Below, one piece after another: positions 16,638-23,834 of a stretch of DNA of 38,972 bases (position 1 is its first letter; each line of letters opens with the position of its first letter). The DNA is from Thermoleophilaceae bacterium (GTDB taxonomy: Bacteria > Actinomycetota > Thermoleophilia > Solirubrobacterales > Thermoleophilaceae): assembly GCA_030447905.1 (NCBI GenBank), contig JAUJNZ010000002.1, forward strand, positions 317,532 to 356,503, in the 5' to 3' direction. The notes under the pieces were generated by a model. The model was not told the DNA's origin and did no database searches. It was given only the letters and a program-made list of their open reading frames with translations. Both the position numbers and the translations under genes were made by a program.

Positions 16638-17495
16638 ATGCCGAAGGCGCTCGTCAACGGGCTCCGCCTGCACTATCAGCGGGCCGGGCAGGGGCCGGAT
16701 CTCGTTCTCGTCCATGGGCTGGCCGCCAACGTCGCCTTCTGGTACCTGGCCGTCGTCCCGGCGCTGATCGGGGAGTTTCGAGTCACCGCCTACGACCTTC
16801 GGGGTCATGGCTACAGCGACACGCCGCCGTCCGGCTATACGTCGGCGGAGATGGCCGCGGACCTCGATGCCCTCCTGGACCACCTGGGCGTCGAGCGCGC
16901 CCACGTAGTCGGACACAGCTTTGGGGGCGCGGTTGCCTTGCACCACGCCGCTCTCCATCCGGAGCGCGTCGCTAGCCTCACGCTCGCGGACCCCCTGGTG
17001 CCCGCGCTTCAGCGCGGCCGACCCGTGAGGCCCTCGCCCGACGCGGAGGCCGAGCTGCGGCGCCTGAGGGTCTCCACGCGCCGGGATTCGCCCGAGGCCG
17101 GTCTCGAGCTGCTCGAGGAGCTGGCCAGCGCCCATTCACCCAACGGAGTCGCCGACGCACGAGCCTTCATGCCGTTCCGGGCGTGGAAGGGGAGCGACCA
17201 GACCGCCGAGCGCTGGCGCTCGCTCCTGGAGACGACGACCGCTCGAGAGGATTTCGGCGCGGTCGCCGGCCTGACCATCGAGAAGATCGGGAGCCTCCGC
17301 CAACCGACCCTGGCCGTCTTCGGGGAGCGCTCCCCCTGGCTGGCGACCGGACGCGTGCTCGAGGAGACCCTCCCCGACTGCCGGGCGGCGGCGATTCGGG
17401 GCGTCGGGCACTTCCATCCCCTGGTGAGGCCCCGCGTCTTCGTTCGGCACCTCCGGGAGTTCCTGACGTCCACGAGCGATAGCGCGTTCCGGTGA
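16638..17495 (+). CDS. Alpha/beta-fold hydrolase
   Basis: A 285-residue alpha/beta hydrolase. The oxyanion segment is LVHGLAANVAFW, the nucleophile is Ser94 in VVGHSFGGA, and the catalytic His lies in GVGHFHPLV near the C-terminus, with an acid expected in LAVFGERSPW. YDLRGHGYSD is the usual strand-4 motif. In a synthase without a recognisable thioesterase domain this is the best candidate for releasing the acyl chain from the ACP, but esterase, lactonase or epoxide-hydrolase activity would look the same at this level. It is cytoplasmic, with no signal peptide. The gene starts seven bases after the phosphodiesterase stop and ends in a GTGA overlap with the next gene. Confidence 0.85.
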   Translation: MPKALVNGLRLHYQRAGQGPDLVLVHGLAANVAFWYLAVVPALIGEFRVTAYDLRGHGYSDTPPSGYTSAEMAADLDALLDHLGVERAHVVGHSFGGAVALHHAALHPERVASLTLADPLVPALQRGRPVRPSPDAEAELRRLRVSTRRDSPEAGLELLEELASAHSPNGVADARAFMPFRAWKGSDQTAERWRSLLETTTAREDFGAVAGLTIEKIGSLRQPTLAVFGERSPWLATGRVLEETLPDCRAAAIRGVGHFHPLVRPRVFVRHLREFLTSTSDSAFR

Positions 17496-19057
17496 GAGGT
17501 TGGCCGGAGCTCGTGGCGCCTCCGCAAGAAGCGGGAAGGGTGGACGCGGACCGTCGCCGGGCCCCGGGGCCACTCCCGGTGGGAGGACTCGCCGGCCCTG
17601 ACTTCGCCCGGGTCGCTGTGGGGGGTTTTGGCGACGGGGGGAACTCCTACGCGCACTCGATGGCCTGGTTTCGGGAGAAGCTCTACATCGGGACCGTGCG
17701 TCACCTGCTCTGCCTGCTCAAGTCCTCCCAGCCTGCCCTTCCTCACTTCATGGACCCGTGGCCCGTCCCCTACTCGGGCGACATCTTCTCCCTCGACCTG
17801 CGGGCCCAGATCTGGTGCTACGACCCGAAGAGCGACGCGTGGCAGCACGTCCACAGCTCCCCCGTCGTGGTGGGGCCGAGCGGCCACGAAGTTCCGCGGG
17901 ATCTGGGCTATCGGGGCATGGCCGTGTTCCAGGGGACGAGTGACCCCGCGCCGGCTCTTTACGTCACCACGGTGTCCTCCGACTCGCGAGGGCCGGGGGC
18001 CCACGTCCTGCGCTCCACCGACGGGCTGAGCTTCGAGGCCGTGTCGGAGCCTGGACTGGGCGATCCGAATATCTCCAGCCTGCGATCCCTGGTGTCGTTC
18101 GAGGGACGGCTCTACGTCTCCCCCACCGGCAACCGACAGGCCTGGAACGTCGCTCCGAGCGCCGAGGTCATCGGCAGCCGTGACCCCGTCTCGGAACCGT
18201 GGGAGCGGGTCAGCATCCCGGGATTCGGCGACTCGTCGAACGAGAGCATCTTCGAGATGGAGCACTTCGGTGGTTACCTCTACGCTGGCACCTTCAACTC
18301 CCGGAGCGGCTACCAGGTCTGGAAGACCAAGGCGGAGGGTGAGCCGCCTTACTCGTGGACTAAGGTGGTTGGGAGCGGGGCCTACCGGGGTAATCTCAAC
18401 GAAGCGGCCACGAGCATGTGCGCGTTCGGGGACGCGCTCTATGTGGGTAGTGGCATTCAGAACGGGGGCTACGACCGGACTCACCGCATCGGTCCCGCCG
18501 CGGGGGAGCTCATCCGGATCTACCCCGACGACACGTGGGACCTCGTCGTCGGAACCCCGCGGAACACCCCCGAGGGCGCCAGGGCCCCGCTCAGCGGCAT
18601 GGGCCCCGGGTTCGACAACTTCTTCAGCGGCTACATCTGGCGGATGGCCGCTCATGAGGGATGGCTCTATGTGGGGACCTTGGACACAAGCGTCTTCCTT
18701 CCCTACGCGGACAGGGCACGACTGCCCGCATGGCTCCAGCGCACCCTCCGCCAGGTCGGGGTCTACGGGCTCGTCGGATACGAAGGGGGCTTTGACCTGT
18801 GGCGGAGCCGGGACGGGACCCACTGGGCCAACCTGACCCGCGCCGGGTTCGACAATCCCTGCAACTACGGCGCGCGGACCATGGTCTCGTCACCGTACGG
18901 CCTGTTCGTCGGGACGGCGAACCCGTTCGGACCGGAGATCGCGGCCCAAACCGTCTTGGGGTGGACGTACGTGCCGAACCCACGCGGAGGAGCAGAGGTA
19001 TGGCTCGGCTCTCACGATCGACAAGGAGCTAACGGTTACGAAGGGAGGACGACGTGA
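17492..19057 (+). CDS. Beta-propeller-like protein of unknown function
   Basis: A 521-residue protein that I do not recognise by family. It has six or more similar blades with the repeated strand motif (L)YVGT or LYAGT: KLYIGTVR, RLYVSPTGN, YLYAGTFNSRSG, ALYVGSGIQNGGY, WLYVGTLDTS and LFVGTANPFG, often followed by a Trp-x-Ser or Trp-Lys strand. This is typical of a beta-propeller. No signal peptide or transmembrane segment is visible after the GTG start, though the start could be later. Being overlapped on both sides by enzymes of the lipid locus (GTGA at each end), it is evidently made with them. It could be a scaffold, a lyase-like enzyme or a binding protein; no catalytic motif is apparent. 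Confidence 0.7.
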   Translation: MRGWPELVAPPQEAGRVDADRRRAPGPLPVGGLAGPDFARVAVGGFGDGGNSYAHSMAWFREKLYIGTVRHLLCLLKSSQPALPHFMDPWPVPYSGDIFSLDLRAQIWCYDPKSDAWQHVHSSPVVVGPSGHEVPRDLGYRGMAVFQGTSDPAPALYVTTVSSDSRGPGAHVLRSTDGLSFEAVSEPGLGDPNISSLRSLVSFEGRLYVSPTGNRQAWNVAPSAEVIGSRDPVSEPWERVSIPGFGDSSNESIFEMEHFGGYLYAGTFNSRSGYQVWKTKAEGEPPYSWTKVVGSGAYRGNLNEAATSMCAFGDALYVGSGIQNGGYDRTHRIGPAAGELIRIYPDDTWDLVVGTPRNTPEGARAPLSGMGPGFDNFFSGYIWRMAAHEGWLYVGTLDTSVFLPYADRARLPAWLQRTLRQVGVYGLVGYEGGFDLWRSRDGTHWANLTRAGFDNPCNYGARTMVSSPYGLFVGTANPFGPEIAAQTVLGWTYVPNPRGGAEVWLGSHDRQGANGYEGRTT

Positions 19058-20223
19058 AGGTTTGCCTCACCGGGGCGACCGGATTCATCGGCCGATACGT
19101 GCTGGAACGGCTGCTCGCTGACGGTGACGAGGTTCTCGTACTCGCGTTGCCGGAGACCAGGGAGCAGGTGCCGCACCGCGATCGCGTGGAGGTGGTCGCG
19201 GGCACCCTGGAGGACGCCGACGCGCTGGCGGAGGCGACCGGGGGGGCGGAGGTCGTCTACCACCTGGCCGCGCTGCTTCCCGGCAGCGAGCCGGGGGATC
19301 TCTTCCGAGTGAACGTCGACGGCACCGAGAACCTGCTCCGGGCCAGCCCGGAGGGCGTGCGCTTCGTATTCACGAGTTCGGCAGCGGTGTACCGACCGGC
19401 GCCGTGGCCGTTCATGTGGCCGATCACCGAGGACCACCCGCAGGCCGCCTACGCCAACGAGGGCCTAAGGAGCTACGGGCAGAGCAAGATCGACGCCGAG
19501 CAAAGGATTCTACGTGTCCACGACGAGCGCGGCCTCGAGTACGTGATCCTTCGACCGACGGCGACTTACGGCCCTGGGGCGCAATATGCGGAGCGACTGT
19601 TGCAGCACGCGACCCGGCCCTGGGGAGGGTGGGCTCCAGGCGCCGGGTGGGGCATGCCCCCCCGGCTCCAGCCGGGGGATTTGGCCGAAGAATACGGGGT
19701 GCTGCAGTCGGTTCATGCCCGCGACCTTGCCGATGCCGTCGTGCGGGCGGGTACCGTTCCGGAAGCGGCGAACGAGGTCATCAACGTCGCGGGAGGTGAG
19801 GTATTCGCCCCCCAGCAGGTCGCTGCGGCGGTCTGGCAGACCCTCGCGCCTGGATCAACGCCGTACCTCCCGCCGTACGGGGGTGACTCGGCCGGCCCCC
19901 ATGGTCAAGGCCCGCCCGGTTTCCATCGCGGAGGCCTGGCCGGCCCCCATCGCCCCGGCCTGGCCAGCGCTTATCGCCAGGGTATCGCCGGTTCCCACCG
20001 CCAGCGCCTCGCCGGCCGGTATCGCCCGAAGTTCGACATCTCGAAGGCCGAGCGCGTGCTCGGCTACACGCCCCAGGTGAGCCTCCGAGAGGGCCTTGAG
20101 GAGATGGTCTCCGAGGCACGCGAGCGATGGGGGGGGCCTTCCGGGTGGATGGCGTGGTGGCCGTGGACGCCGAGGGGGGCAGCCTCGTGGTCCGGTGACC
20201 CGACCGAGACCTGGGGCGCTTGA
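19054..20223 (+). CDS. NAD-dependent epimerase/dehydratase (extended SDR)
   Basis: A 389-residue extended short-chain dehydrogenase. The N-terminus has the dinucleotide motif TGATGFIG, then YHLAA, a Ser-rich FTSSAAVY strand and the catalytic YGQSK with Tyr141 and Lys145, followed by LRPTATYGPGAQ. This matches the epimerase, 3-beta-hydroxysteroid dehydrogenase and ketone-reductase type of SDR. It could reduce or epimerise a long-chain keto or hydroxy intermediate, or a sugar head group. Five copies of an 8-residue repeat are inserted before the conserved FDISKAERVLGYTPQ helix. The Trp/Gly-rich C-terminal 45 residues have no family match that I know. GTG start with AGGGAGG nine bases upstream, overlapping the previous stop. 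Confidence 0.85.
   Translation: MKVCLTGATGFIGRYVLERLLADGDEVLVLALPETREQVPHRDRVEVVAGTLEDADALAEATGGAEVVYHLAALLPGSEPGDLFRVNVDGTENLLRASPEGVRFVFTSSAAVYRPAPWPFMWPITEDHPQAAYANEGLRSYGQSKIDAEQRILRVHDERGLEYVILRPTATYGPGAQYAERLLQHATRPWGGWAPGAGWGMPPRLQPGDLAEEYGVLQSVHARDLADAVVRAGTVPEAANEVINVAGGEVFAPQQVAAAVWQTLAPGSTPYLPPYGGDSAGPHGQGPPGFHRGGLAGPHRPGLASAYRQGIAGSHRQRLAGRYRPKFDISKAERVLGYTPQVSLREGLEEMVSEARERWGGPSGWMAWWPWTPRGAASWSGDPTETWGA
19897..20016 (+). repeat. 24-bp minisatellite, five copies, inside the epimerase gene
   Basis: Five tandem 24-base units (19897, 19921, 19945, 19969, 19993) encode PHGQGPPG, FHRGGLAG, PHRPGLAS, AYRQGIAG and SHRQRLAG, and a sixth partial unit follows. The array stays in frame and lies between the substrate-binding domain and the conserved C-terminal helix of the SDR. 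Confidence 0.9.
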
Positions 20224-20236
20224 AGGGCTTCAGCTC

Positions 20237-21055
20237 GTGAGGAACCGCTTCCTAGAGGGCAAGGTCGCCATCGTCACCGGCGGGGGGCGGGGCATCGGCG
20301 CCGCCACGGCCGCTGCCCTGGCCCGGGCGGGGGCGATGGTTACGGTCGCCGCGCGGACGGAGGAGGAGATCGAGGCCGTCGTCCACCAGATCGGTGAGGC
20401 GGGTGGAAGCGCTCTGGCGGTGCCGACGGACATCGGCGATGGCGAGCAGGTGCTCGCGATGGTCGAGCGCACGGTCGAGGCCTTCGGCCGGATCGATTTC
20501 CTGATCAACTGCGCCGCCATCCTCGAGCCCCTCGGACGGCCGGCCTGGGAGGTGACCCCCGAGGCCTGGCGACGCACCATCGACGTCGATCTCGTGGGCC
20601 CCTTCCTGCTCGCTCACGCGGCGGTGCCCCACATGGTCCGGCAGCGCACCGGTCGGGTCCTCAACGTATCGTCCGAGGTGGGCGGGATCGGCGACGCCTA
20701 CGGGGCGCTGGCGCTGACCGTTCCTCGCGCCAGCGCCTACTCAGCGGCCCGAGCCGGCGCCAACTCCTTCATCCGCGTCTTGTCGGCCGAGCTGCTCGGC
20801 ACCGGGGTCACCGCGAACATGGTCTGGCCCGGCGTCGTCGAGACCCGGTCACTCCATGAGTTCCGATCGGGCCTGTTCGGCGAGGATCGCAGCCGGATGT
20901 CAAGCCGATGGCAGCTTCCCGCCGAGGACCCGGCGGGCCCCGCTCGCATGCTGGTCTGGCTGTGCAGCCCGGCAACAGCCCACCTCACCGGTCAGGTCGT
21001 GCGCTGGAACGATCCGCTGGTGCAGGGCCAGCTCGCGTTCTTCCGCGCCCCATGA
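20237..21055 (+). CDS. Classical short-chain dehydrogenase/reductase with altered catalytic Lys
   Basis: A 272-residue SDR. GTG 20237 is chosen because it follows GAAGGG and directly precedes the conserved FLEGKVAIVTGGGRGIGAA; a longer frame upstream has no homology. It has the NAD(P) motif GGGRGIG, NCAA, NVSSEV with the catalytic Ser, and Tyr168. The family pattern is YxxxK, but here the sequence is YSAAR, so the lysine that lowers the Tyr pKa is Arg172. Such changes usually reduce activity, although Arg substitutions exist. It may be a degenerate or structural partner of the SDR at 25165, to which it is similar in length and in its C-terminal plan (LVWLC, then GQVV). It ends in an ATGA overlap with the next gene. 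Confidence 0.82.
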   Translation: MRNRFLEGKVAIVTGGGRGIGAATAAALARAGAMVTVAARTEEEIEAVVHQIGEAGGSALAVPTDIGDGEQVLAMVERTVEAFGRIDFLINCAAILEPLGRPAWEVTPEAWRRTIDVDLVGPFLLAHAAVPHMVRQRTGRVLNVSSEVGGIGDAYGALALTVPRASAYSAARAGANSFIRVLSAELLGTGVTANMVWPGVVETRSLHEFRSGLFGEDRSRMSSRWQLPAEDPAGPARMLVWLCSPATAHLTGQVVRWNDPLVQGQLAFFRAP

Positions 21056-22569
21056 ACCGCGCTCCCGTCGAGAGCCTGGAGGTGGATGGGCGCTGGTGCC
21101 CGATGGCGCATTGCAACCAGACCGACGATTCGTTTCACGACCTGCCCCCGCTGCGGGAGGCGAGAACCTCCCAGAGGATCGCCGACCCGGTGGTGTCGCC
21201 CTACGCCTGGGACAACCTGGGCGCCTACACCGGCGAGGAGATGGCGGTGTGCGCCTACGAGTCGCCAAGGCACCCCGCGCTGGTCGGGTACGACCACCAG
21301 GACGGCTCGATCAAGTGGACGAGCCCGCCAGCGGATCTTCCCGGTGATGCCCGGCGCCGCCCCAACGGGATCGCGATGGCCAAGATGGGCATCGGCGGGA
21401 AGCCGGCGCGCTCCTATGTGTTCGCTTCGAACCCGGCCGAGTTCGTGGCTTACGCCGCGGACGGAACGCGCCTCTGGAAGCGACGTACGACGGAGATCGC
21501 CGGGCACGCTCCCCGGTGGATCGGGGCGCCGAGCTCCCTGAGGCTCACCGATGCCAAGGAGCTGGTGGCCGCGACCACCGAGGGTTGGGTCGTCAAGCTC
21601 AATCCCGCGGACGGCAGCACGATCGACGCCTACCGGATGGAGACCGACGTGGCCGTCGGAGGCAGGCTCTACCGGGGCATCCTCGCCTGCATCAAGTCGC
21701 CGGCGGTGATCGGCGATGTCCTGTACTGCGTGGTCCAGTTTCGACCACACCCGTCCAATCCCCTCGCCCCGAGGTTCTGTCCCGTCCACCTCGTCCGCGT
21801 CGAGCTCAGTCAGCCTGGGCGCGCCGGCCTCGAGAGCGCGATAAGGCCGCTCGGTCGTCCCGAGAGCCCCCGCGAGACCTGTCCCGACCGAGTGGCCATC
21901 GGCGTGTACAGGGGCGGGGGATCTCCACCCGCTTGGAGGGCCCCCGACGGGAAGGTGCTCGTCTTCGGTCACGCCTCTGCGCCGGTAAGAGGGCAGCTGC
22001 GGCCCGCCGTCACCGCCGTGGAGGACGACCGAGGAGTGCTGGGCATCCGCTGGCGTTCGCTGCTTGACGTGACGCCCTGGGACGATGTCTACGCCGCGCC
22101 TGCCCTCCACGGGGACAGCCGAACCCTGCTGGTGCCGACCTTGAACGGCATCCACGTCTTCCGGAGAGTGGACAGCCTCTCTGGGGATATCCCGTCCGTC
22201 CGACCCTTGTCCGGCGAGCTGGTCCAGGTCGGAACACGCGCACCGACGACGGTCAGGGTCGGCAGTCCCTTTGCCCTCACATTCGACCCCGATGCCGACG
22301 AGATCGTCGCCTACACCAACTTCCGAGTGTCCTCCGGCTTCGGCGTTTCCTCGTACGGGTTCCTGGGCGCCTTCGCATTGCCGCCCGTAGGCCGGAGCGC
22401 ACCCCGCCCGCTCTGGTGCCGGCCGCTGGCGGTGACCCCGGCGGGAGCCCCCGCCCCAGGGGTCGGCACCGCCGGGCAACCCGCCCTGTTTCGGTACGAC
22501 CGAGAGGGGGAGGAGGCGACCGCGGTGATCGTCAACACCGTTTCCACGGGCACGTACATCATCAGATAG
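21052..22569 (+). CDS. PQQ-like beta-propeller repeat protein
   Basis: A 505-residue protein with repeated strands of the PQQ-enzyme/WD-like type: VGYDHQDGSIKW, AYAADGTRLWKR, VVKLNPADGSTIDAY and later similar blades. The N-terminal part has a Cys-x4-Cys feature (CPMAHCNQTDD) before the propeller. There is no classical signal sequence. I do not recognise a specific family, and none of the metal or PQQ ligands of quinoprotein dehydrogenases is evident. It is the last gene of the operon before the mobile element and overlaps the SDR stop by ATGA. Two different propeller proteins in one lipid operon suggest binding or scaffolding, or a lyase/lactonase role; this is inference. Confidence 0.7.
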   Translation: MNRAPVESLEVDGRWCPMAHCNQTDDSFHDLPPLREARTSQRIADPVVSPYAWDNLGAYTGEEMAVCAYESPRHPALVGYDHQDGSIKWTSPPADLPGDARRRPNGIAMAKMGIGGKPARSYVFASNPAEFVAYAADGTRLWKRRTTEIAGHAPRWIGAPSSLRLTDAKELVAATTEGWVVKLNPADGSTIDAYRMETDVAVGGRLYRGILACIKSPAVIGDVLYCVVQFRPHPSNPLAPRFCPVHLVRVELSQPGRAGLESAIRPLGRPESPRETCPDRVAIGVYRGGGSPPAWRAPDGKVLVFGHASAPVRGQLRPAVTAVEDDRGVLGIRWRSLLDVTPWDDVYAAPALHGDSRTLLVPTLNGIHVFRRVDSLSGDIPSVRPLSGELVQVGTRAPTTVRVGSPFALTFDPDADEIVAYTNFRVSSGFGVSSYGFLGAFALPPVGRSAPRPLWCRPLAVTPAGAPAPGVGTAGQPALFRYDREGEEATAVIVNTVSTGTYIIR

Positions 22570-22633
22570 GCCTGCTCGCGTCATGTGGGGTTGCGGTGGT
22601 CCGGTCGAGGTAGGCCGGGATCGTCCGCGCGAC

Positions 22634-22651
22634 GGTAGTGGGTCAGTTTGA
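22634..22651 (+). repeat. Left terminal inverted repeat of the IS1-like element
   Basis: The 18 bases are the exact reverse complement of 25024-25041. The GGT...TG beginning fits IS1-family ends. The 8-bp target copy CGCGCGAC lies immediately to the left at 22626-22633. Confidence 0.85.
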
Positions 22652-22709
22652 GCCGGAGCCCCCTCGGCCCCGTAGACGCTCCCGCCAGATCGCCATCCGA
22701 TGGGGGCCT

Positions 22710-22737
22710 TACGCTGGCAAGCATGCTTGCCAGCGTA
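22710..22737. promoter_or_regulatory. 28-bp perfect palindrome, probable operator
   Basis: The 28 bases read identically on both strands around a central GCATGC. The site lies in the passenger part of the element, between the left repeat and the hairpin/mini-ORF block. Without a loop and without a T-run it looks like a repressor-binding site rather than a terminator. The regulator is unknown; a self-regulating antitoxin encoded downstream would be an obvious candidate. Confidence 0.5.
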
Positions 22738-22843
22738 CTTTTGCCGTCCGAGCGGTACGATGATCTGTCCGGCGTCGCAGGCCGGCGCATCAGGAGGAAG
22801 ATTTGAGGCAGGCGCGAACAGCTAGGGAAGGGCTTGAGAGAGG

Positions 22844-22871
22844 ATCGGGCCGCCCCGAAGGGCGGCCCGAT
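22844..22871 (-). terminator. 12-bp stem hairpin with UUCG loop (minus strand)
   Basis: A perfect 12-bp GC-rich stem (ATCGGGCCGCCC and its complement) closes a 4-base loop. On the minus strand the loop is C(UUCG)G, an exceptionally stable RNA tetraloop, so the structure most likely works in the minus-strand transcript that would carry the mini ORF at 22906-22932. No long T-run follows. Confidence 0.55.
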
Positions 22872-22884
22872 GGTGAGAGGGGAA

Positions 22885-22899
22885 GCCGCCTTTGGCGGC
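22885..22899 (-). terminator. Short GC hairpin upstream of the UUCG hairpin
   Basis: GCCGCC and GGCGGC form a 6-bp stem around a 3-base loop, seven bases past the stop of the reverse-strand mini ORF. With the larger hairpin it forms a tandem terminator-like arrangement. Confidence 0.35.
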
Positions 22900-22905
22900 G
22901 AACTT

Positions 22906-22932
22906 CTAAAGGGGGTCCATGTCGTCAGGCAT
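22906..22932 (-). CDS. Possible 8-residue mini ORF with a strong ribosome site
   Basis: On the minus strand GAGGAGGTG lies four bases upstream of an ATG, and the frame reads MPDDMDPL then TAG. Two GC-rich hairpins follow. A near-perfect Shine-Dalgarno before so short a frame, followed by terminator-like structures, could mark a leader peptide, a small secreted or regulatory peptide, or the surviving start of a longer gene lost by deletion. I know no family for it. Confidence 0.3.
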   Translation of the reverse strand: MPDDMDPL

Positions 22933-23040
22933 GAGTCACCTCCTCGGGTTGGGGTTTCCCTGGGCGACGCCTTGTTCTGTGGCGGAGCAGCGTCGCTCAG
23001 GGCGAAGCCGAGGAAGTATGAACTCGACACCGGCGGCAGA

Positions 23041-23289
23041 GTGAACCGGCCCTTAAGCAGGCGTCCGCGTGACGTAAATCAACTCGCCGCGAGCATCGTT
23101 AGGGACTCCACCGAGGACACTCCCGCCGAACCTCACCCCGACGGGGTGGAAGACACGGCAGTCCGTCGAGAGAACGGTCGTCGCGGGGGACTCAAGGGCG
23201 GCAAGGCACGCGCCGACAAGCTCTCAGCGGAGGAACGTTCTGCGATAGCCAAGCGAGCCGCAAGGACACGGTGGGGAAATCGTGGCTGA
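23041..23289 (+). CDS. Small basic protein paired with the Panacea gene (antitoxin-module component)
   Basis: An 82-residue protein: an N-terminal DVNQLAASIV segment, a variable acidic middle and a conserved basic C-terminus RGGLKGGKARADKL...ERSAIAKRAARTRW. Small proteins with this KGGKARA...AKxAAxARW tail are widespread, and in my recollection often lie directly before Panacea (SocA-like) genes. The basic helical tail suggests nucleic-acid binding, but no function is established from sequence. GTG 23041 is chosen because it directly precedes the conserved region; a longer upstream frame (from 22834) overlaps the hairpins and is unlikely to be coding. It overlaps the next gene by eight bases. 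Confidence 0.65.
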   Translation: MNRPLSRRPRDVNQLAASIVRDSTEDTPAEPHPDGVEDTAVRRENGRRGGLKGGKARADKLSAEERSAIAKRAARTRWGNRG

Positions 23290-23824
23290 TGTCCTGTTTC
23301 AGCGGCAGAAATTCCGCCAACTCATCCTCTACATCGCAGAGCGAACGGCCGATGACCCTTCCTTTGAGGACACCCACCTGAACAAGGCCCTTTACTGGTC
23401 TGATTTCGACGGGTATCGGCGACTGGGGCACCCGGTCACAGGTGCCAGGTACTTCAAGCTCCAGTTTGGGCCAGCGGCCAAGCCCTTGCTCCCCATTCGA
23501 GATGAGCTTGCTGACGACGGGTTGGTCGAAATTCAGGAGCCTCCCCCCGGTCAGCCGCGGACGCGGAAGACAATCCCACGCCAGTCGGCCGACCGTAGCC
23601 TGTTCTCGGAGGACGAGCTGCGGCTTATCGATGAGGTCATCGAGCGTCTGCGCGGCCAGACTGCTGGCCGAGTGAGCGAGACGGCTCACGACGAATCGGC
23701 GGGATGGAACCTTGTCGACATGTACGACGATATTCCGTATCGCACTGCCCTTATCTCGTCCGATCCACCCTCTGAGGAGACCCTCGCAAAGGGGCGGGAG
23801 TTAGCCGCACGTCTAGGCTGGTAA
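23282..23824 (+). CDS. Panacea (SocA-like) domain protein
   Basis: A 180-residue protein whose first 110 residues match the Panacea/SocA-like domain: KFRQLILYIAER, then THLNKALYWSDFDGYRRLGHPVTGARY, then FKLQFGPAAKPLLPIRDEL. The C-terminal part, with SEDELRLIDEVIERL, VSETAHDES and the ending ELAARLGW, follows the family plan. Panacea is the hyperpromiscuous antitoxin domain of PanAT systems; in Caulobacter SocA it acts as a proteolytic adaptor for its toxin. The GTG start overlaps the upstream small gene by eight bases, and a toxin-sized gene follows ten bases after its stop. It sits inside the IS1-like element and probably stabilises it or its host replicon. Confidence 0.8.
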   Translation: MADVLFQRQKFRQLILYIAERTADDPSFEDTHLNKALYWSDFDGYRRLGHPVTGARYFKLQFGPAAKPLLPIRDELADDGLVEIQEPPPGQPRTRKTIPRQSADRSLFSEDELRLIDEVIERLRGQTAGRVSETAHDESAGWNLVDMYDDIPYRTALISSDPPSEETLAKGRELAARLGW

Positions 23825-23834
23825 TAGACGGCGG

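Noticed and set aside
19897-20016. CRISPR-like array
   Set aside because: Contiguous 24-base units without spacers, all in frame inside a gene; a minisatellite.
20096-20236. N-terminal extension of the SDR at 20237
   Set aside because: Low-complexity Gly/Arg-rich translation overlapping the epimerase gene; GTG 20237 has a ribosome site and sits at the conserved SDR start.
22834-23289. 151-codon version of the small basic protein starting at 22834
   Set aside because: Its first half runs through two hairpins and lacks conservation signs; homology begins just after GTG 23041.
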